Notes under the pieces: generated by a model
What the model was told of the DNA's origin: nothing
The model's input: the letters and a program-made list of their open reading frames with translations, nothing else
The model's database searches: none
Made by a program: the position numbers and the translations under genes
In this document: in pieces, positions 11,103 through 22,490 of the stretch
Position numbering within the stretch: position 1 is the stretch's first letter
How the letters are laid out: every line of letters begins with the position of its first letter
Source: Ahaetulla prasina
Lineage: Eukaryota; Chordata; Lepidosauria; Squamata; Colubridae
NCBI RefSeq assembly: GCF_028640845.1
Contig: NC_080546.1
Span: 68,291,205 to 68,355,204, forward strand
DNA: 64,000 nt
Direction of reading: 5' to 3'

Positions 11103-11206
11103 TACATGGGAAAAAATAAGACATCCCCTGAAAATAAGCCCTAGTGCTTATTTTGGAGCCCCAATAATTATAAGACTGGGTCTTATTTTCAGGGAAACAT
11201 GGTATA
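11103..11206. mobile_element. Small palindromic MITE-like element
   Basis: The right end (gggtcttattttcagggaaa, 11178-11197, then catggta) is the imperfect reverse complement of the left end (tacatgggaaaaaataagac at 11103), with a second inward aaaataagcc copy between. Terminal inverted repeats and the ~100-bp size fit a miniature DNA transposon. I recall similar sequences in other reptile genomes but cannot name the family. Confidence 0.6.
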
Positions 11207-12345
11207 TCATCTACCTGAGACAAAAGCATTTCAGAAATGTTGCCTCACTGCAGTCAGTAAAGCCTGTGCATTTTACCTTTTAAAACACTAAATGTGTTGT
11301 TTACAACATGTTTACTGAGTTATATTTTTCTCATAACATGGTATCTAATCAGAGTAAAATGGGGAGAGGAGAAAGAAAAAATTATCAATCTTTGATAGAT
11401 CCTCCATGGACAAGTATAGTCTATCTGACACAGGACACATGGTTTCTTTTTAACTCCACCTTTTGCTGTGGAAGCAGTCCAGAAAATGGATTGCTTCCAC
11501 AGTAAATACATTCTCATTTAGCTTTCCAGCTTCCAGACAAAAATATATTCTCATGTAGCTTTCCAGCTTTGTAGGATCTCATTCTAGGAATTATCAAAAA
11601 ATTGGAAAGCATTAAATACTTCTGAACCTCAAGTAATGGCCAGTGCCAGTCTTGCTTTAACCTATATATGGATGCATATAGTCCTATCACTGCATAAGAG
11701 CCTGCTATGTTGTTATGCTGATGTGCCAATATCTCCTGATTTGTCTTCCTGAGGAAAGGAAAAGACTGCCTAGCAGCTTTATCTTACATTGCATGACAAT
11801 GTACTTAAGCCTAACAAGATTTAAGGGCCACCTATGGTGGGTTAAGTTCAACTAAGTTTGGATTCCCCCCCCCCATCCCTAGTATAGTAAATTTTAATCT
11901 GCCATGGACATTGAACCATTTACAGAGATTTTACCAACCAGGTAAAAGAAATTTGTGGAATCATGGCAAAAGGAAGGTGGACACTTCAGTTTATGGTGAG
12001 CAATGACTTGGACTCACTGTACTTGTGACTTTTCTGGCACCTATAGCAGTAGGCTGATGTCCAGGTATCTTACCAGATTCAGAGGCTGAAAACAGCCTCA
12101 GTCAGTTATAGCATCCATTATTTTTTGAAAGTCTTTTTTTAAAAATAGCTGATTTTTCTGCTGTCGGACCACGGATCATTCTAGCAAGGGAAGCTAAGCA
12201 TCTCACCTAGTCTATGCAAGTGAAACCCCCAGGGGTAAAGGTTTGCATATCCTATGTGTGGAAGGAAGAACTTGTTTTCCTGCTGAGAGTTATAGCAACA
12301 GAACAGAAAATGCCTGATAACATCAATATGGAACCTGAGTGGTAA
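11207..12345. other. Unassigned, possibly unique sequence
   Basis: About 1.1 kb with no supported gene. The only structure I see is a two-copy direct repeat: a block ending catttagctttccagctt near 11516-11532 recurs about 36 bp later as catgtagctttccagc. Short frames on both strands have no recognisable content. Confidence 0.4.
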
Positions 12346-12722
12346 TACCAACAAATGCATGATGAGTGCTAATAGAACCCTGACTCCCTGAAATTAATGA
12401 CTAATGATTGACTTTTTTTGTACTAAGTTTTTATTAATTTTTATAACATACAAAACTTCCAATTTCAATTGAATAGTGTGTTTTCTGGGTACAAATCATT
12501 TTAGGAAATGATAATTGAAGTGTTCGCAACAATATTCCTTGCATTAATAGCAATTATATCAAGCATAATCATAATATTTGTTTAACCAAGTTAATATAGC
12601 TTTGTTATATCACTGATCCTTCCATATATTTCCCTGTTTCTAGCTTCTGTTTTTGTCAGCTAGCCGTAGTTTCTCCTGACAAGTTCCTATTAAAATCTAC
12701 TGAATCAAAAGACAATCATTAG
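12346..12722. repeat. Rearranged copy of the 8157-8290 repeat with an AT-rich insert
   Basis: 12346-12410 is the inverted match of 8217-8281, and 12664-12722 is the direct match of 8168-8226. Between them lies AT-rich sequence (12411-12663) that starts with a T-run and looks like the 3' end of a minus-strand LINE. The two arms end in ctaatgattg and caatcattag, which are reverse complements of each other. Confidence 0.65.
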
Positions 12723-13595
12723 AGGAGGTGTGGCCAGCACCACAGTCTCCAGCGTTTGCACCGATATCCCCCCGCCCAGGGGGTCTGTCCAAACTTTAGA
12801 TTGGACCATAGCTGCCTTGAAGGGGCAGTGAAGAGTGGGGAGCCGCCGGAGCGAACGGGGAGATGGCAAACTCCCCATAGTTCCAGATCTTTTCCCCCTA
12901 CCCAGCAGGGAGGAATGCAGTGCCATAGTCCATCATGGCAGCTGCACCAAAGCCATGGCAGCTACAAGAGTGGACAGGAGGAAGAAGCATCAAGAAACAA
13001 ATTGTTGAAGTCGGATGAGTGATCATCTCATGAAGAAAAAATAAGAATTTAAAATAGGCACAAGCCTTGGGAGAACTTGTAGATAGGCGGCTAATTGAAT
13101 AACAAGTGAAAGTGAAAGTCAATTTGGAGAATACACATTCAGGAAGTGAAAGAGAGAAGATAGGGTTTGGAATGGAAGCAGAGCCCCATTTAAATAAAGA
13201 AAAGGAAAATATTTTTTTTCCAACTAAACAAAGGTTTGGAGATTTTTGGAAGTCTTAACGGATTATTTTGGAAACTAAAGAAATAGAAGAAAAAAGTAAA
13301 AGAAGCTATTGAACTGTTTTTAATGCGAATATCTCAAATCCCTATATTTTAAATTAATGAAATATCAATAAGACATAAGAATTTGGAAGATAAATAAATA
13401 CAATTAAAGGGAAATTTTGGAAAATTGACCTCCATGTACCAAAGCATTTGAGAACAAAGGAACCTTGTCACCAAAATGGCTACTTATTATTTGTGAGCAG
13501 TAACTGTTTCAAAAGGAGACATCTAGAGGCAGAGGAAGACAGCTAAAAAATTGGTGTTGCTGGGACTACACAACAGCTTTAGAAGAGAGTTTCAG
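12723..13595 (+). mobile_element. Repeat-rich non-coding element, 5' part
   Basis: Begins aggaggtgtggccagcacca, close to the first bases of the non-autonomous element at 38022 (ggtgtggccagcatca), which suggests a shared leader. No long frame is present. It ends in the first of several degenerate ~250-bp units (starting gaggcagaggaagacagc near 13525) that continue at 19262 beyond the inserted L1. The family is not one I can name. Confidence 0.6.
13581..13595. repeat. 15-bp target-site duplication of the plus-strand L1, left copy
   Basis: agaagagagtttcag occurs here and at 19247-19261. Joining the flanks restores a continuous repeat unit resembling 19491-19536, which supports this as the true L1 boundary rather than 12723. 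Confidence 0.9.
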
Positions 13596-14212
13596 GGAAC
13601 TTCTGGTGGCTCCGTCTCCCCGGAGGATGTCTGGAATGGCGTCCCGAACTGAGATTCTGTAAAAGCTGGTGAAACAGTGGAGAACAGCTGTTAGCCAGCT
13701 TCAAAGCTTTTCTCTGGGTGAAAGAGAATAGCGAAGAGTTGCTGGATAGCAGAAGATTTCCCCAGGGGCTCTGCTTTCTTATGCAGAGTCTCGGAGGGGT
13801 GCCTGCTTAATCCAGCCCTACTCCAGACTCGGCTCGATCCTGCTAATTAGGCAGGACAAGAGGAAGACGCCCACCTCTGCTCCATTGATTCCGTTTTGAA
13901 TAACTAAAAGCAGACGGGACAAATACAAGTGATTGATTATTGGGGAAGCAAGAAGAGAGCTGACTTCTACTTCTTTTTAAAAAAAGGGGAAAACTTTTTT
14001 TCACTTTAACTTAGTGAAGGAAGAAATGGTGTCTGAGAGGAAGTAGATTGGAGACTGATTGTGAGAGAAAGGAAGTTCGTCTTTGTGGATTTTGGCTGAA
14101 TAGAAGCTCTCCATAGGAAGCAAGGTGAAAGTTTTTATTTTACAAATTTAATTTGAGACTTTTTGAGACTTTGAGATTTACAATTCTAATTAGAGACTTT
14201 ACTTAAATTAAA
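13596..14212 (+). promoter_or_regulatory. L1 5' UTR with presumed internal promoter
   Basis: Non-coding leader between the insertion boundary and the ORF1 ATG. The first 250 bp are GC-richer than the rest. Family knowledge predicts an RNA polymerase II internal promoter; I see no site that proves it. Confidence 0.6.
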
Positions 14213-15278
14213 ATGGCTTTTAAGCCACCAAAAGCTCCCATGACGAGAAGGGGGTCTGAAACTAACTTGGAAGATATGTTAAAGGAACAGAATAGAGTTT
14301 CTGAAGAGCGATTTAAAGAAATTATGAATAATATTCATGGTGTGAAGGATCAACTTAGGGAAGAAATTAAAAAAATTAGAGAAGATTTATTGATGGTTTT
14401 TCAAGGTTTGGCAAAAAATTTGGAAGTAATGGAGGATAAAGTGGAAGTAATTAGTCAAGCAAATCAGTATTTGGATAATAAAGTCAGAGAGCTCCGAAAT
14501 AAAGTGGATAAAAATGAGGACCATGTGGTGGTATTGCAATATAGAGCGTTGGAGAAGGCTTTGAGAATTAGGGGTCTTCAAGACCGGAAGGAAGAAGATC
14601 TTAAAAAAATTATATCAGAAGCCTTAGCTGAAATGTTAGGAATGGACCCTCGAGAAGTTGATTTTCAAATTGATAAGGCATACAGGGTTAATTCTTGGGT
14701 AGCGAGGCAGAAAAAGCTCCCAAGAGACATTGTAATTTTTTTTGGACTTCTACAATAAGAAATCAGATTTTGCAAGCTACATACCAAAAGAAATTGCAAA
14801 TAGGAGAACAGGAGGTGTTGGTTTTGAAAGAGATCCCTGCTAAAATGTTAAAGGATAGAAGGGATTTTAGGTTTTTTACACAAGAGCTTAAGAAGCATCA
14901 GATTCAATATAGATGGGAGGTTCCAATTGGCTTAACAGTATTTTTTCAAGGCAGGAGATATCGAATTGATACTGAGTTGAAAGCAAAAGATTTTCTTTTT
15001 AATGTATTGAAAGTGGATGTAGAAACAGTGGATGTAGAAACAGTCTTCAAGAGAAACAGGGTGGGGAAGTTGAAACTGCACCTGTGATGTCAGTACCTCA
15101 AGAACAACCTCAAGAACAAAGAGTGACAAGGGGAGCTATTAGGCGTAAGGAGATAGAGGAACGACTTCAAAGACAGGAACGGGATTCTACTACTGAAGCT
15201 GTGGGAGGAGCCAAGCTGAAGAGTGAGAGTCTTCAGCTAATTGCTCAGAAGCTTCAAGAGGCCAGTGATGGCAAATAA
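14213..15278 (+). CDS. L1 ORF1 protein (RNA-binding chaperone), frameshifted
   Basis: Starts MAFKPPKAPMTRRGSETNLE. Residues ~15-125 are coiled-coil-like and rich in Lys and Glu. An RRM-like domain follows (LRIRGLQDRKEEDLKKI to KLPRDIVIFF). The C-terminal domain has RRDFRFFTQELKKHQIQY and GRRYRIDTELKAKDF. These are the three domains expected of L1 ORF1p, which trimerises and coats L1 RNA. The frame shifts in a run of eight T at about 14738 and again near 15045, after a repeated VDVET pair from a 15-bp tandem repeat. The last frame ends at TAA 15276-15278, inside the start of ORF2. Confidence 0.88.
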
Positions 15279-18200
15279 ATTTTTGACATGGAATGTTAAT
15301 GGTTTAAATTCAGCACAGAAAAGAAGAAAAATATTCCATTATTTGAAACAATTTAAAAATGATGTGATATGTTTGCAAGAGACACATATAAAATTATCAG
15401 ATCAGAAATATTTGATTAATTCGAAATTAGGTAAACATTTTGTTTCTTCTGCTCCGAATAAGAAAAATGGTATAGTTATATATTTGAAGAAAAATATATC
15501 AGCTAAATTAATTGAAACGGACATTCAAGGAAGATATATTGCTATTGAATTGATTTTAGAAGGAAGAAAGATACTTGTGATTGGCATATATGCACCTAAT
15601 CAACAACAAGAAAAATTTTATAAACTGTTACATGAAAAATTGACTCTTTGGGACTATAAAACATTTATTATATTAGGGGATTGGAATGGTGTAATGGACA
15701 TTAGAAAAGATAAAAGAACTCTTTCTAAGAAAATTCCTATGCATGCAAAACTGCCTAAATCTTTTTTTTGATTTGATGGAAGATTTTGAGTTGAAAGTTA
15801 TATGGAGAAGGCAGAATTTTGATGATAGAGATTATACTTATTTTTCGGATAGGCATCAATCTTTTTCATGTATTGATTTTATATTAATTACCAATGATTT
15901 GCTTTCTAGGGTTAGGAAAACAAAGATATTTCCAAGGTGTTTAACTGATCATAGTCCGGTATGGATGGAGTTGCAATATGAAGGTGGAAGAAGATCATGG
16001 AGAATAAATGAAAATTTGTTTAGATATGAGGATAATGTAAATCAATGTAAAAAACAAATGAAAGAATTTTTTGATTATAATTTGGGTAAGGGAACTTCGA
16101 TAGAAATGGTGTGGGACGCTAGCAAGGCCTTTATGAGAGGAAATTTGATATATATTAATAGTAGACAGAGGAGAAAATTACAAAAACAGCGTAGGGATTT
16201 AGAAGAGGAAATTCAGAGGAAACAATTATTGGTATATTATCCACATGATTTAAAAACTACTGAGGCGATAAAGATATTACAGAGTCAATTTAATATGTTA
16301 ATGGCAGATCAGGTGGCAACCAATATACAATATGCTAAACATAATACTTTTTGTAATGCCAATAAATCAGGGAGGTGGTTGGCTTATATGTTAAGGAAAA
16401 GACAGAAAGCATGTACTATTGAAAGAATTGAATACAAGGGTAAAGTGCGATTTCAACAGGATAAAATTAAAAAAGCTTTCTTGGAATATTATACAAATTT
16501 ATATGCCAGAGATACAATATTGAATATGGATATTGATAAATATTTGAAAGAATATAAGGTTAAAGGTTTAACTAATGAACAAAGGGAAGAGTTGAATCGG
16601 CCTATAACTTCTGAGGAAATTATTTTGGTAATAAAGCAATTAAAAATAGGGAAATCCCCGGGCACAGATGGACTTACAGCAATATATTATAAAAAGTTAC
16701 AGGATGAGATAGTTGGTCCACTTATGGAGTTATTTAATCAGATACTGATGGGAGGAGGAGTGCCACCATCATGGAGGACTACTTTTATTTCATTGATACC
16801 AAAAGAGGATCAGGATTGTACTAAGCCTGGGAATTATAGACCGATTTCACTCTTGAATAATGATTATAAGATTTTTGCGAAAATAATGGCAAATAGGTTA
16901 ATGGAAATTGTACAACAAAGGATTCATACTGACCAGTCTGGTTTTATAAAAGGGAGACAAATGAGGAATAACATTAGGCAGATAGTGAATTTATTGGAAT
17001 ATTTGGAAAAGAAAAATCAGATTCCGGCACCGTTTATATTCTTGGATGCAGAGAAAGCTTTTGATCGTTTGCATTGGGAATTTTTATTTAAATTAACAGA
17101 CAAAATGCAATTTGGAAATGGTTTTATACGAATACTTAGGGCAATTTATGGAGAGCAAACAGCTCAGATAATAATTAATGGTAGTTTGACAGATAGTTTT
17201 AAAATTGCGAAAGGAACAAGGCAGGGGTGTCCTTTATCACCTTTATTGTTTATTTTGTCTTTGGAACCTTTATTGGATAAGATAAGAGAGTTAAGGGAGA
17301 TAGAGGGTATTAGAATTAGAAGACATGAATACAAAGTTAGAGCATTTGCAGATGATTTGGTTGTTATGTTGACTCAGCCTATAAATTCAAGTGTATATTT
17401 GTTGGAAGTAATTAATCAATATGGAAGGGTCTCAGGGTTTAAAGTGAATCAAAATAAAACAAAAGTGTTAACCAAAAATATGATTAAGAACCAGAAAGAA
17501 AAACTAGAAGAAATAACAGGATTTGAAATTGTAAAAAAAGTTAAATATTTAGGAGTCTTTCTTACTTCATCAAATGTAAAATTGTATACGAATAATTATG
17601 ATGTGTTATGGAAAAAAATTCAGAAGGAAATGAATACTTGGAAAAAATTACAATTATCTTTGTTGGGGAGAATAGCAGCTATAAAAATGAATGTTTTGCC
17701 TAAATTCTTGTTCTTGTTTCAGATGATACCAATAATTAAGAAAGACAAAAATTTGGAAGAATGGCAGATTGGAATTAATAAATTTATATGGGAAGGGAAA
17801 AAAGTGAGAGTCAAAATGAAAATAATGCAAGATACACGGGAAAGAGGAGGATTAAAAATGCCTAATTTAAAACTGTATTATGAAGCAGTTGTTCTTTCGG
17901 TAATAAGTGATTGGTTTAATTTGACGGAGGAAAGGATTTTGAATATAGAAGGTTATGATTTATTATATGGTTGGCATGCATATTTATTGTATGATAAGAA
18001 AGTAGATAAAGCTTTTAAGAATCATGTGTTGAGAATTTCTCTTCTGTGTCTGGAAAAATATTATTATAAGTTAAATTATAAAATTCCCATATGGGCAAGT
18101 CCTCGGCACGCAGTAGAGAATATAAATATAGAACAGGAACAAGAAATGATTACTTATAAAGATCTTTTATACAATGAGAGGGGAAATCTACAATTAAAAT

Positions 18201-19014
18201 CTTTGGATACATTAAAAGAAGAAGGGAGGAATTATACTTGGTTTCAATATGGACAGTTAAAGGCTAGATGGAAAGAAGATCAGAAAATTGGTATTATTCA
18301 AAATGAAGAAAATTTGGTTAAACAAATTAGAAATCAAACCCAGGGGCATATAAAGAGATTGTATACTGTGTTGATAGAAATAGATTCTGAAAGAGATTTA
18401 ATAAAGGATTGTATGATAAAATGGGCACAGAATATTCAAGAACCAATAATGTTGGAAACATGGGAAAAAATTTGGGTTAGAAATGTTAAATTTATGCAAG
18501 CGCAGACTTTAAGGGAAAATTTTTATAAGATGTTTTATAGATGGCATTTAGATCCTAAGAAATTATCATGTATGTATCCAGATATGCAAGCGAAATGTTG
18601 GAGATGTAATTGTGATGATGCTACATATTTTCATGTATGGTGGACTTGTAAGAAAATTAAGTCTTTCTGGATAAGAATCTGGTGGATTATGCAGAATGTT
18701 CTGAAGAAGATAAAGTTCCTACCGCAATTTTTTATTTTGGGAATAACAACGGACTGTACAGTGATTGAGACTAAGTTGATTTTGAACTTAATAACAGCAG
18801 CAAGACTGTTGATTGGACAATATTGGGAAAAAAAAAAGAATTACCCACAATAGAAGAATGGATATTGAAAGTTTCCAATTTGGCTGAGATGGCTAAAATT
18901 TCAGCCTTCTTGAAAGACAGTACTCAAGAAAAATATTTAGATGAATGGAAGAACTGGATTGATTATATTCAAAATAGATATCAGATTAAGAAATTTCGGA
19001 TTGCCTTTGAATGA
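15268..19014 (+). CDS. L1 ORF2 protein (endonuclease and reverse transcriptase), frameshifted
   Basis: From ATG 15268 (MANKFLTWNVNG) it spans about 1248 codons, close to the usual L1 ORF2p size. The endonuclease carries NVNGLN, CLQETHIK, GDWNGVMD and TDHSPVWME (to ~residue 235). Reverse transcriptase motifs are FLDAEKAFDRLHW (~590), GTRQGCPLSPLLFIL and AFADDLVV (~693), with the catalytic FADD intact. A cysteine-rich end (CWRCN, then HVWWTC, ~1110) matches the family's CCHC region. Breaks are a shift at T-run 15762-15769 and one at an A-run near 18830. An intact 1036-codon frame lies between (15743-18853). The protein nicks target DNA and primes cDNA there. Confidence 0.92.
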
Positions 19015-19246
19015 AGGATGTTGTTTTTGATTTTAATGGAAGAAGTCAGGTTATGTGGGAGAGAAGGATTATAATTGTGTTAGATTTTAAAAATTTAATG
19101 TATGACTATTTGTTTAATGAACTATACCTTGTGTTTGCTCCTGGAAGTCGGGGGGGGAGGGGGTTTTGGAGGGAGGGGGGAATGTGGGGGAGGGGGAAAA
19201 ATTTAATTGTTGTTCTAAAACTTTTTCAATAAAAAAAAAGAAAAAA
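19015..19246 (+). other. L1 3' UTR with G-rich tract
   Basis: Short 3' UTR with guanine runs at 19148-19198 and a terminal AATAAA followed by A-runs. The matching tract in the minus-strand copy (1187-1252) shows it is a family trait. Confidence 0.85.
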
Positions 19247-19261
19247 AGAAGAGAGTTTCAG

Positions 19262-20158
19262 ATAGTGTGTCTTTGAACTATAGAAATTGAATTTTCTATT
19301 TAAACAAGAACCCAGAGGCAAAGAAAGTATGCAAGAATGGAATAGCAGACTATTCTCCATGGAGAAAGTTCTGTGGGTGTGGGCACATGACATTTTTTGA
19401 AAGGAACTTATGGCTGCCTTTATAATTAGAGGCAGAGGAAAATAGCAAGAGTTGAATAGTTTTCTTGTGACTATTCCCATGAGGATTGATGTTGTTGGGA
19501 CCACACAACAGTTTTAGAAGAGATTTCTAGATGGTGTGTCTTTGGATTATTGATTTAAACGGAGAATTCCTTACTTAAGAAGAAATCAGAGGCAAAGAAA
19601 GAAAGTAAGAATGGAATAGTGGACTTTCCCATGGAGAAGGCGCTGCTGATGTAGACACACGACTTTTTTTTTGAAAGGAATTAAAGGCTGCTTTTTGAGT
19701 TATGTGAAGAAATTTATTTTAGAAAATGTTAATATCTATATTAAAATATGAGTGACAACTATGATAAAAATAATTGAGGTTTTGGGAAATGGAGGGGAAA
19801 ATGCTAGAATAAATTGGGATAAGAGGGAAATGAGTGTTATTATATCGAGGAAAAATGTTCTTTTTTTGTTCTTTCAAATAAGTAAGGTAATGAAAAGATT
19901 TCATAGAACTTCTAAGGAAACAGTTAACATTTGGGGGAATAACTGAGGGAAATAATTAGTGACTACCCTTGCAAATGTTAATTTTTTTGTTTGATATTAA
20001 AATGGATTAGATGGAAAACTTTAAATATATGTTAATGATTTGAGGCAGAGGAAGACGAAGGGAAGAATGAAATTGTCTGTGTGATCTCTGGGCAGTTTTA
20101 AGAAAGAGATTTTAGATAGGATGACCTCTGATTAGTAATGTAGATATAAAGCTGAGAG
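19262..20158 (+). repeat. Repeat-rich non-coding element, 3' part with tandem units
   Basis: Continues the element at 12723-13595. At least three degenerate units start with gaggcagagga (about 13525, 19431 and 20042). Each carries a cacaacag-ttttagaagaga or similar core, and an accatggagaa-like core where complete. Unit length is roughly 250-300 bp before internal differences. No coding frame is conserved between the units. Confidence 0.6.
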
Positions 20159-22490
20159 TTTAGTTTAGTTTAGTTTGGTTTATTTAGATTTTTATACCAC
20201 CCTTCTCCCGAAGGACTCAGGGCGGTTCACAGCCAAAATAAAAATAGTGCAAATATACATAATAAAAACAATTATAAAAATCTTATTAAACATCAGGCCA
20301 GATTAAAACTATAAAAACATAAAAAACCCAAATAATTAAATCAGAATATTAAAATTTAAAAATTTCTACGCCAGTCCTGCGTGAATAAATAGGTAGGTCT
20401 TCAACTCGCGGTGAAACGTCCGAAGGTCAGGTAGTTGTCGTAGTCCTGGGGGAAGTTCATTCCAGAGGGTGGGAGCCCCCACAGAGAAGCCCCTTCCCCT
20501 GGGGGCCGCCAGCCGACATTATTTGGCAGACAGCACCCTGAGGAGTCCCTCTCTGTGAGATCGCACGGGTCGGTGGGAGGTAATCGGTAGCAATAGGCGG
20601 TCCCGTAAGTAACCCGGTCCTAAGCCATGGAGCGCTTTAAAGGTGGTAACCAAAACCTTGAAGTGCACCCGAAAGACCACAGGTAGCCAGTGCAGTCTGC
20701 GCAGGAGTGGTGTTACATGGGAGCCACGACCGGCTCCCTCTATCACCCGCGCAGCTGCATTCTGAACTAACTGGAGCCTCCGGGTGCTCTTCAAGGGGAG
20801 CCCCATGTAGAGAACATTGCAGTAATCCAAACGAGAGGTAACCAGAGCATGAGTGACCGTGCATAGGGCATCCCAGTCCAGGAAGGGGCGCAACTGGCGA
20901 ATCAGGCGAACCCGATGAAATGCTCTCCTGGAGACGGTCATCAAATGATCTTCAAAAGACAACCGCCCATCCAGGAGGATGCCCAAGTTGCGTACCCTTT
21001 CCATCGGGGCCAATGACTCACCCCCACAGCCAGCCGCAGCTGCAGCTGACTGTACTGGGGTGCCGGCATCCACAGCCACTCCGTCTTGGAAGGGTTGAGC
21101 TTGAGCCTGTTTCTCCCCATCCAGACCCGTACGGCTTCCAGACATCGGGACAATACTTCGACCGCTTCGTTGGGGTGGCCTGGGGTGGAAAAGTACAGCT
21201 GCGTATCATCAGCGTACAGTTGGTACCTCACCCCAAAACCACTGATGATCTCACCCAGTGGCTTCATATAGATGTTGAACAGGAGAGGCGAGAGAATCGA
21301 CCCCTGCGGCACCCCAAACATAAGGCGCCTCACGGTCGATCTCTGCCCCCCCTGCCAACACCGTCTGTGAACGGTCAGAGAGATAGGAGGAGAACCACTG
21401 ATAAACGGTGCCTCCCACTCCCAAACTCCCCAGCCGGTGCAATACGATACCTGGTTGATGGTATTAAAAGCCGCTGAGAGGTCTAATAGGACCAGGGCTG
21501 AGGAATAACCACTGTCCCTGGCCCTCCAGAGATCATCAACCAACGCGACCAAAGCCGTCTCCATACTGTATCCGGGCCGAAAGCCAGACTGGAACGGGTC
21601 TAGATAGACAGTTTCATCCAGATATTGGGGTAGTTGACGTGCCACCACACTCTCTACAACCTTCGTCACAAAACGAAGGTTGGATAGTTTCCTAAAAAGA
21701 GCTGGGTCCAGGGGAGGCTTCTTGAGGAGGGGTCTCACCACCGCCTCTTTCAAGGCAGCAGGGAAAACCCCTTCCAACAAGGAAGCATTAATAATCCCCC
21801 GGAGCCAGCCTCGTGTCACCTCCTGCGTGGCCAGCACCAACCAGGAGGGGCACGGGTCCAGTAAACATGTGGTGGCATTCAACCTCCCCAACAACCTGTC
21901 CATGTCCTCAGGAGTCACAGGGTCAAATTCATCCCAAACAGTCTCAACAAGACGAGTCTCTGACCTCTCCCCTGGATCTACCCAATCTTGATCCAAACCA
22001 TCCCGAAGCTGAACGATTTTATCGTATAGATAACCACTAAACTCCTCGGCCGCCCTTGTAAGGGGTCCTCCCGCTCCTCCTGTTGAAGGAAAGAGCGGGT
22101 CACCCGAAACAGGGCAGCCGGGCAGTTATCTGCCGACGCAATGAGGGAGGAAACGTATAAACGCTTCCCTTCCCTCAATGCCACTAGGTAGGTCCTACTA
22201 TATGACCTAACTAGTGTCCGGTCAGCCTCTGAACGGCTGGATCTCCAAGCACTCTCTAGGCATCTTCTCCGGCGTTTCATCTCCCTCAGCTCCTCGGAGA
22301 ACCAAGGAGCTGGTTGAGACCTACGCCGGGTCAGAGGCCGCAAAGGCACGACACGGTCTAGAGCCTCAGCTGCGGCCAGTTCCCAGGCTGCGACTAGTTC
22401 TTCAGCCGTGCCATGGGCCAGATCCTCGGGGAACGGCCCAAGCTCCATCAGAAACCTCTCCGGGCCCATCAGGCACCTGGGACAGAACGG
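20159..22490 (-). mobile_element. L2-clade LINE, 5'-truncated
   Basis: Minus-strand L2 from about 22490 to a 3' tail made of taaac-like repeats (20159-20185). The 3' end carries the gaaccgccctgagtccttcg stem, a compact hairpin-like sequence. The same 3' end is present in the fragment at 36001-36371, and the SINE tails in this window resemble it. Confidence 0.9.
20519..22469 (-). pseudogene. L2 reverse transcriptase, frameshifted
   Basis: The N-terminal frame (22469-22040) encodes the linker after the endonuclease (APWFSEELREMKRRRR). The next frame (21996-20941) has [51 protein letters not shown] and QLYADDTQLYFS, typical of L2 reverse transcriptase with an intact YADD. The C-terminal frame ends at 20519 (ALVTSRLDYCNVLYMGLP, TPLLRRLHWLPV). 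Frameshifts near 22035, 21440 and 21050 inactivate it. Confidence 0.9.

Larger units (their letters stand above)
13596..19246 (+). mobile_element. Nearly complete L1 retrotransposon
   Basis: 5651 bp bracketed by a 15-bp target-site duplication. It has a 617-bp 5' UTR, ORF1, ORF2 overlapping the ORF1 end, a 3' UTR with a G-rich tract and an A-rich tail. Most coding breaks are single shifts at homopolymers (about 14738, 15764 and 18830). It is the same subfamily as the minus-strand copy at 1146-7386 but without duplication or deletion. It is the best-preserved autonomous L1 here. Confidence 0.93.

Noticed and set aside
10390..11283. Several overlapping frames of 64-162 codons on both strands
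   Set aside because: GC-rich DNA with few stops; no motif, no consistent codon pattern, and the frames cross an insertion boundary at 10779-10796.
12723..19246. 12723 as the 5' end of the plus-strand L1
   Set aside because: The 15-bp duplication at 13581-13595 and 19247-19261, and the continuity of the host repeat units across it, place the L1 start at 13596.
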